A stretch of DNA of 10,982 nt from Firmicutes bacterium UBA1065 (GTDB lineage: Bacteria; Bacillota; Clostridia; Tissierellales; Sedimentibacteraceae): contig DCDC01000161.1 of the NCBI GenBank assembly GCA_002316225.1, forward strand, positions 1 through 10,982, in the 5' to 3' direction. Position numbers and translations under genes: made by a program. The notes beneath the pieces are model-generated. The model worked only from the letters and a program-made list of their open reading frames with translations. It had not been told where the DNA came from and searched no databases. This document shows positions 7,164 to 10,982 of the stretch, piece by piece (position 1 is the stretch's first letter; each line of letters opens with the position of its first letter).

Positions 7164-8213
7164 ATGGGTAGAGTATTAAGATTTGAATTGCAAAATGCGG
7201 CGGATAGATTAATCAATGAAATGCTCCGTATAAAAAAAGGAGAAACAGTGGTTATAACTGCAGATACGAGTTCAAACGAACAAGTCGTGGATGCGACGGC
7301 AGCAAGTGTTTACGCTGCAGGCGGGAAACCTATGGTTATATATACCGCCACTCCCGGCGGAGTGGGAAAAGCTGCAGACCCGGACCTGCCTGTAGAGGCC
7401 TTGGGGGCTGCCCTTAAGCATGCGGACGTATGGATAGAATATAACAAACAATGGCTTTTATATTCAACACCCTTTGAAATGGCAATCAAGGATAACAATA
7501 AAATCAGGTATATTAATTTGGTTGACATGAACCCGGATTTAATGATAAGAAACATCGGCAATGTTGACATCCCCTTGCTGGCGGAATTTATGTCTAAATT
7601 TGAAGAAATGAATAAAAAGACACAAGTTTACAAGGTAACTTCTCCCAATGGAACAAACCTGACCTTTACGACCAATCCAAAGCACCTTGTTTGCAATGAT
7701 TCGGGGGATGCATCAAAACCGGGGGTTCACATGATGCCGGGACAATTAAACATAGTGCCTGAATTCGGTTCGGTTCAGGGGACCCTGGTATTTGACGGCT
7801 CCTTAACCCCGCCTCACGGCTTACTGGATGCTCCTGTTAAATTAACCATAGAAAACAGTGAAATAACAAAAGTTGAAGGGGGAGTTCAGGCCGAGCAGTT
7901 TGAAGCCTGGCTTGAAAGCTTCAATGACCCCAACATGTATAAGCTTGCCCATATGGCATACGGTTTGAATCCGGGAGCCAAGCTGACAGGAAATATTGTG
8001 GAAGACGAAAGGGTATGGGGATGCGTTGAATGGGGAATAGGTTACGTAAGCTCCATAGATGCTCCTCCTCTTGGTCAGGATGCCAAATCCCACTGCGACG
8101 GGATATGCCTGAAAGCCTCGGTGTGGCTGGATGATATCCAGGTATTGGATATGGGTAAATTTGTTCATCCGGAATTACAATCATATGAAAACAAAATATT
8201 CAAGAGGGTATAG
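7164..8213 (+). CDS. M29 aminopeptidase / NicX-like metalloenzyme
   Basis: The 349-residue soluble protein belongs to the fold family shared by M29 aminopeptidases and NicX, the 2,5-dihydroxypyridine 5,6-dioxygenase. Family landmarks are MPGQLNIVPE with Glu200, GSVQGTLVFDGS (202-213), the LAHMAYGLNPGA block with His263, NIVEDERVWG (277-286) and SHCD with His310 and Asp312. The His...HxD spacing and the length of about 350 residues agree better with NicX, whose iron ligands I recall as H265, H318 and D320, than with M29 peptidases of about 410 residues. Glu289 replaces the His usual in the M29 GxVHxAxG segment. An O2-using dioxygenase would be odd in an anaerobe, so a hydrolase or other metal-dependent role is equally likely. 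ATG at 7164 follows AGGAG (7153-7157). It is co-transcribed with the importer and the DUF917 gene. The exact reaction is unknown. Confidence 0.8.
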   Translation: MGRVLRFELQNAADRLINEMLRIKKGETVVITADTSSNEQVVDATAASVYAAGGKPMVIYTATPGGVGKAADPDLPVEALGAALKHADVWIEYNKQWLLYSTPFEMAIKDNNKIRYINLVDMNPDLMIRNIGNVDIPLLAEFMSKFEEMNKKTQVYKVTSPNGTNLTFTTNPKHLVCNDSGDASKPGVHMMPGQLNIVPEFGSVQGTLVFDGSLTPPHGLLDAPVKLTIENSEITKVEGGVQAEQFEAWLESFNDPNMYKLAHMAYGLNPGAKLTGNIVEDERVWGCVEWGIGYVSSIDAPPLGQDAKSHCDGICLKASVWLDDIQVLDMGKFVHPELQSYENKIFKRV

Positions 8214-8218
8214 AGAGG
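8212..8218 (+). promoter_or_regulatory. Ribosome-binding site fixing the DUF917 gene start
   Basis: AGAGAGG ends 8 bases before ATG at 8227. An open frame extends upstream to an ATG at 8131, but that part overlaps the previous gene and adds a non-family N-terminus. The site at 8212-8218 and the family-typical MKKLSKQELHDILLGAAIVG start support 8227. Confidence 0.75.
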
Positions 8219-8226
8219 ATATAGGT

Positions 8227-9333
8227 ATGAAAAAGCTAAGTAAACAAGAATTACATGATATATTGCTTGGAGCTGCCATAGTTGGAACAGGCGGCGGCGG
8301 AAGTTTAAAAGAAGGGCTTGAACTTGTGGACAAGACCTATGATGAGGGTTTTGAATTTGTATTGGCTGGGATTGATGAAATACCGGATGATGCCCTGATA
8401 GGAAGTCCTTACACATGCGGCTCCATCGGAGAGCTCACCGAAGAACAAAAGAAAGCCTACGATGCCCTTCCAAAGATAGAAGAGGCAAAGGAAGTCAGAG
8501 CCATAAGGGTATTGGAAGAATACCTGGGCAAGGAATTTTACGGGGTTATAGCAACCGAGCTGGGGGGAGGCAACACGGCGGCAGCTTTAAATGTTGCTGC
8601 AAGGTTAGGAAAACCCATAATTGATGCAGACCCGGCAGGCAGAAGCGTTCCGTGCCTGCAGCACACGACCCTGTATTTAAACGATGTGTCCATAACCCCC
8701 ATGGGACTTGCCAATATCTTTGGTGATTCAATGGTTATTACAAATACAGCCAATCATGACAGGGCGGAAGCCCTGGCCCGCCAAATAGCTGTTGCAAGCT
8801 TTAATTCCGTCGGAGTAGTTGACCATCCGGGCTATTGGAAGGATTTAAAAAATGCCCTGATTAAAAACACCATCACCTACTGCCTGGAAATAGGAAAAAC
8901 TGCAAGGCTTGCAAACATGGAAGGCAGGAACTTTGCATATGATATTGCTGAAAAATTCAACGGATTTGTTATCTTTGAAGGGGAAATAACGGAAGCAGAC
9001 TGGGAAGACAGGGACGGGTTTACCTTCGGAAACCTGTATATTAAAGGCGAAGATGAATACGCAGGCCAGAATATAAGGATATGGTACCAAAACGAATATA
9101 TAATGTCCTGGAAAAACGGTCAGGTCTTTGCTACTGTCCCGGACTCAATAAACATCTACATCAAGGATGAAAAAATGCCTCTCATTAATCCCAACGGCAA
9201 GAGGGGCATGAAGGTAACGGTCTTTGTTTTGAAAGCATTTGATGAGTGGAGAACAAAAAAAGGCATAGAACTCTTCGGACCAAAATTCTTCGGTTATGAT
9301 ATCGAATACAGGCCAATCGAAGACATAGTTTAA
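8227..9333 (+). CDS. DUF917 / S-methyl-thiohydantoin desulfurase-like protein
   Basis: From the ATG at 8227 the product has 368 residues, the usual size for DUF917 proteins. The N-terminus shows the family's glycine-rich motif GTGGGGS (20-26) after a short helix. Further landmarks are GSPYTCGSIGE (59-69), IATELGGGNTAAALNVAARLG (108-128), DADPAGRSVPCLQHTT (133-148) and a C-terminal beta-rich domain from about residue 250. From memory, Pfam renamed this domain after S-methyl-thiohydantoin desulfurase, an enzyme of ergothioneine breakdown, and relates it to hydantoinase-type proteins. Most members remain uncharacterised. It is the last gene of the transporter unit, 13 nt after the M29/NicX-like gene, and is followed by a terminator. 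A role in opening or modifying a cyclic amide or hydantoin-like compound imported by the ABC system is a reasonable but unproven guess. Confidence 0.85.
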   Translation: MKKLSKQELHDILLGAAIVGTGGGGSLKEGLELVDKTYDEGFEFVLAGIDEIPDDALIGSPYTCGSIGELTEEQKKAYDALPKIEEAKEVRAIRVLEEYLGKEFYGVIATELGGGNTAAALNVAARLGKPIIDADPAGRSVPCLQHTTLYLNDVSITPMGLANIFGDSMVITNTANHDRAEALARQIAVASFNSVGVVDHPGYWKDLKNALIKNTITYCLEIGKTARLANMEGRNFAYDIAEKFNGFVIFEGEITEADWEDRDGFTFGNLYIKGEDEYAGQNIRIWYQNEYIMSWKNGQVFATVPDSINIYIKDEKMPLINPNGKRGMKVTVFVLKAFDEWRTKKGIELFGPKFFGYDIEYRPIEDIV

Positions 9334-9352
9334 GCTGTCATTGCTATGAATA

Positions 9353-9395
9353 CCCCATAGTGTCATTCTGAGGGCTTTGCCCGAAGAATCCCATT
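9353..9395. repeat. Left half of the dispersed palindromic repeat
   Basis: The stretch beginning CCCCATAGTGTCATTCTGAG and continuing GGGCTTTGCCCGAAGAATCCCATT matches the left half of the complete unit at 10913-10956. It has two substitutions (T for C in the ATTCTGAG and GAAGAATC parts) and one missing A in the GGGCTTT-GCCC hairpin. The right arm is absent, and unrelated sequence leading into the terminator follows. It is a decayed or half copy lying between the catabolic unit and the padR module. Confidence 0.85.
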
Positions 9396-9405
9396 GTATT
9401 TTTTA

Positions 9406-9448
9406 ATGCCTGGCACCAACACAAGTTGGTGCCAGGCATATATTTTTT
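9406..9448 (+). terminator. Intrinsic terminator of the transporter/enzyme unit
   Basis: ATGCCTGGCACCAAC (9406-9420) pairs perfectly with GTTGGTGCCAGGCAT (9425-9439) around an ACAA loop. This gives a 15-bp GC-rich stem followed closely by six T residues at 9443-9448. It lies 72 nt after the DUF917 stop and before the padR promoter, so it should separate the two transcription units. The TGCCTGGCACC/GGTGCCAGGCA arms also resemble palindromes dispersed in many bacterial genomes, so the terminator may derive from a small repeat element. Confidence 0.85.
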
Positions 9449-9473
9449 GTAAAAAAAATTATTAAAAAAGTAC

Positions 9474-9502
9474 TTGACCTGTCGTAGTTCTTATGCTACT
9501 AT
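9474..9502 (+). promoter_or_regulatory. Extended -10 promoter of the padR module
   Basis: TTGACC (9474-9479) is separated by 17 bases from TACTAT (9497-9502), which is preceded by TGC, making an extended -10 element (TGCTACTAT at 9494-9502). Transcription should start near 9509, leaving a leader of about 65 nt before the ATG at 9574. This is the best promoter match in the window. Confidence 0.8.
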
Positions 9503-9551
9503 TACTACGACAGACATACTACATCAGACGTAGTAACGACAGACGTAGTAA
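9479..9551. promoter_or_regulatory. Operator array over the padR promoter
   Basis: CTGTCGTAGT (9479-9488) and ACTACGACAG (9504-9513) form a perfect 10-bp inverted repeat with a 15-nt spacer. It spans from the end of the -35 to the expected start of transcription. Downstream are a TACTAC half-site (9517-9522), GACGTAGTA (9527-9535) and GACGTAGTA (9542-9550). The last two belong to an exact 12-bp direct repeat CAGACGTAGTAA (9525-9536 and 9540-9551). A repressor bound here would block the promoter. PadR autoregulation is the obvious inference. A BlaI/MecI-type repressor encoded elsewhere is an alternative, because ACTAC/GTAGT half-sites also suit that family. Confidence 0.75.
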
Positions 9552-9573
9552 AATAAGAAAGAGTGGTGAACAC

Positions 9574-9918
9574 ATGATTAGCAGCGATATTATCCGGGGT
9601 TATACTGATACCATGATTCTTTATCTTTTGCTTAATGAGCCATCCTACGGTTATGAAATATCCAGGAAGATAAAAGAATTGACCGATGAAAAATATATTA
9701 TGAAGGAAACAACCCTTTACTCCGCCTTCAAAAGAATGGAAGCAAACGGCTATATAGAATCATTTTCGGGAGAAGAAACCTACGGGAAACCAAGGACATA
9801 TTACAAGATTACAGAAGCAGGCAAAAGTTACTACAGGGAAAAATGCGAGGAATGGGAATTGACAAAGGAAGTAATAGAAAAATTTATCGTGAAGGAGAAT
9901 AATCATGAATACTATTAA
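9574..9918 (+). CDS. PadR-family transcriptional repressor
   Basis: The 114-residue product is a compact PadR protein. A winged helix occupies about residues 5-80, with the family block MILYLLLNEPSYGYEISRKI (14-33), TTLYSAFKRMEANGYI (47-62) in the recognition-helix region, and the wing GKPRTYYKITEAGKSYY (71-87). A short C-terminal helix serves dimerisation, as in the small PadR subclass. I choose ATG 9574 because the in-frame ATG at 9493 lies inside the -10 element upstream of the start of transcription and adds a non-family extension. The ribosome-binding site is weak (GGTGA at 9565-9569-like), suggesting low expression. It overlaps the next gene by 14 nt. This PadR plus HAAS membrane protein arrangement is common in Firmicutes. 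The inducer is unknown. Confidence 0.93.
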   Translation: MISSDIIRGYTDTMILYLLLNEPSYGYEISRKIKELTDEKYIMKETTLYSAFKRMEANGYIESFSGEETYGKPRTYYKITEAGKSYYREKCEEWELTKEVIEKFIVKENNHEYY

Positions 9919-10864
9919 GAATTATCTTGACAACATGTTTTTAGGATTACCGGAAACGGAAGATGTAAAAAGAGCAAAAAAAGAACTCCTGGCTATGATG
10001 GAAGACAAATATAACGAACTGAAAAATAGCGGGAAAACAGAAAATGAAGCTATCGGGATTGTTATATCCGAATTCGGAAACTTGGATGAATTGGCTGATG
10101 CCTTGGGTATAAGGCAGGTTGTTGACAACAAGTCGGACATAAATTGTGTGACTTATGAAGAAGCAGAAGGATATTTGGAAGATTCAAGGAACATTGCACC
10201 AAAAACTGCTATCGGAGTATTTCTGTGCATAATGTCACCAACATTCTTGTTGTTGTTATTAGGATTAAATGAATTAGGTTTTCTGCAGGTTAAGGAAGAA
10301 CGGTTGGTAGCAGCCGGTTTGGCGGTATTGATAGGCTTGGTGGCTGCGGGTGTATCATTCTTCATAAGGTATTCCAGCAAACTGGAAAAATATGAATACA
10401 TGCAGAAAAGTGTTTTTCAGCTTGATTACAATACGGAACAAATGGTACGCAGGGTGATGGCACAGGATGAGCCTGCCTACACATCAGCTGTAACTACTTC
10501 CGTTATAATGTATATTTTAAGCCCCCTGTCGATCATTCTTACAGCATTGCTGCTTAATTCCGGCGGAGCAAGTATAATATCTGTAGTGGGTACCTTGACA
10601 ATCGTTGCTTGTGCCACTTATAACTTAATCAGCAAAGGAGGCATCAACAATGCATGCCAGGTACTCTTACAGCAAGGAGATTATTCGGTAAAAACCAAAT
10701 CAAACAAAACATTTCAAATTATCAGCAAGATTTATTGGTTAGCAGTTGTAGCTGTTTACTTATTATACAGCTTCACAACCAACAGATGGGCAATATCCTG
10801 GATTGTATGGCCAATTGCCGGAATAGTATTTGCAATATTAAAGATAGTCACGGAAGAAAAATAA
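9905..10864 (+). CDS. HAAS-domain (DUF1700-like) multi-pass membrane protein
   Basis: This 319-residue protein starts with a soluble alpha-helical domain (about residues 1-70: LDNMFLGLPETEDVKRAKKE onward, then NEAIGIVISEFGNLDELADALG). This is the HAAS/DUF1700 or permease-prefix type usually encoded next to PadR genes. After a charged linker come about six hydrophobic segments, near residues 101-121, 133-155, 199-218, 221-243, 270-290 and 295-313. No catalytic motif is evident, so function is unassigned. PadR-linked membrane proteins of this type are often tied to envelope stress, antimicrobial response or differentiation, which is only a family-level hint. ATG at 9905 has AAGGAG (9892-9897) and overlaps the padR 3' end by 14 nt in another frame, pointing to translational coupling. 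Confidence 0.8.
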   Translation: MNTIKNYLDNMFLGLPETEDVKRAKKELLAMMEDKYNELKNSGKTENEAIGIVISEFGNLDELADALGIRQVVDNKSDINCVTYEEAEGYLEDSRNIAPKTAIGVFLCIMSPTFLLLLLGLNELGFLQVKEERLVAAGLAVLIGLVAAGVSFFIRYSSKLEKYEYMQKSVFQLDYNTEQMVRRVMAQDEPAYTSAVTTSVIMYILSPLSIILTALLLNSGGASIISVVGTLTIVACATYNLISKGGINNACQVLLQQGDYSVKTKSNKTFQIISKIYWLAVVAVYLLYSFTTNRWAISWIVWPIAGIVFAILKIVTEEK

Positions 10865-10912
10865 GTTTTGTAAGTTTCGGGATGTTTTTTTTGAAGCGCA
10901 ATTGTCATAAAA
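10865..10912 (+). other. Short 3' intergenic stretch with T8 run
   Basis: Between the membrane-protein stop and the repeat unit lies a run of eight T residues at 10885-10892, but no convincing GC-rich stem immediately precedes it. I therefore do not call an intrinsic terminator here. The large hairpin of the following repeat may end or stabilise the transcript instead. Confidence 0.5.
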
Positions 10913-10982
10913 CCCCATAGTGTCATCCTGAGGGCTTTAGCCCGAAGGATCCCATTAGATCCTTCGCTTTGCTCAGGATGAC
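10913..10982. repeat. Complete dispersed palindromic repeat unit
   Basis: The unit reads CCCCATAGT followed by nested palindromes. Outer arms are GTCATCCTGAG (10922-10932) and CTCAGGATGAC (10972-10982), 11 bp and perfect. Inside are a GGGCT-TT-AGCCC hairpin (10932-10943) and inner arms GAAGGATC (10944-10951) and GATCCTTC (10958-10965). The half copy at 9353 and the right-end fragment at 1-15 belong to the same family. It carries no gene and looks like a non-autonomous palindromic element. As RNA it would fold strongly and could mark the 3' end of the upstream membrane-protein transcript. Confidence 0.88.

Noticed and set aside
8131..8226. Upstream extension of the DUF917 frame
   Set aside because: It overlaps the previous gene, adds a non-family N-terminus and lacks a ribosome-binding site; the ATG at 8227 fits the family start.
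7164..9333. Reading the two enzymes as a nicotinate degradation pathway
   Set aside because: Only a NicX-like protein is present. The hydroxylase, monooxygenase, deformylase and amidohydrolase partners are absent from the window, and the suspected host is anaerobic.
9481..9551. Possible small CRISPR-like array before padR
   Set aside because: The repeats are about 9-12 bp in mixed orientation with 3-15 bp spacers, and there are no cas genes; an operator array explains them.
9493..9573. Upstream extension of the PadR frame
   Set aside because: Its ATG lies within the -10 element and so is not on the transcript; the basic, repeat-derived extension is simply the translated operator array.

Overview
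The window looks like chromosome from a low-GC, Gram-positive anaerobe of the Clostridia/Tissierellia type. The evidence is the AT-rich intergenic DNA, strong AGGAGG ribosome-binding sites, a lipoprotein signal peptide with a Gram-positive style lipobox, a PadR/HAAS gene pair, and dispersed GTCATCCTGAG...CTCAGGATGAC palindromic repeats of a kind I associate with clostridial genomes. The species cannot be named from this sequence alone.

Region 1 (about 1-9450) is one coherent uptake-and-catabolism locus. A PucR/CdaR-type regulator (50-1201, minus strand) is divergent from a seven-gene unit. That unit encodes a family-5 substrate-binding lipoprotein (1628-3208), two DppB/DppC-like permeases (3275-4285, 4294-5184), two DppD/DppF-like ATPases (5196-6176, 6186-7151), an M29/NicX-like metalloenzyme (7164-8213) and a DUF917/S-methyl-thiohydantoin-desulfurase-like protein (8227-9333). 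From the first permease onward the genes are only 8-13 nt apart, each with its own ribosome-binding site. A 66-nt gap with a GNRA-capped hairpin separates the binding-protein gene from the permeases. A strong intrinsic terminator (9406-9448) closes the unit. The 426-nt divergent region holds candidate promoters, an 18-bp perfect palindrome and other dyads that could be regulator sites. The simplest reading is that the PucR protein senses a small molecule, the ABC system imports it (or a peptide-like or cyclic-amide precursor), and the last two enzymes process it. Neither the substrate nor the reaction can be read from the sequence.

Region 2 (about 9450-10864) is an independent two-gene module: a PadR-family repressor (9574-9918) and an overlapping gene for a HAAS-domain membrane protein with about six membrane segments (9905-10864). 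Its promoter is a near-consensus extended -10 promoter embedded in a perfect inverted repeat, followed by further copies of the same half-site. This implies tight repression, probably autoregulation.

The same dispersed palindromic repeat occurs as a right-end fragment at 1-15, as a left half at 9353-9395 and as a complete unit at 10913-10982, so repeat copies bracket both modules. The points most worth following up are the pairing of a NicX-like and a DUF917 enzyme with a dedicated peptide-type importer, the lost switch histidine in one of the two ATPases, and the operator array in front of padR.
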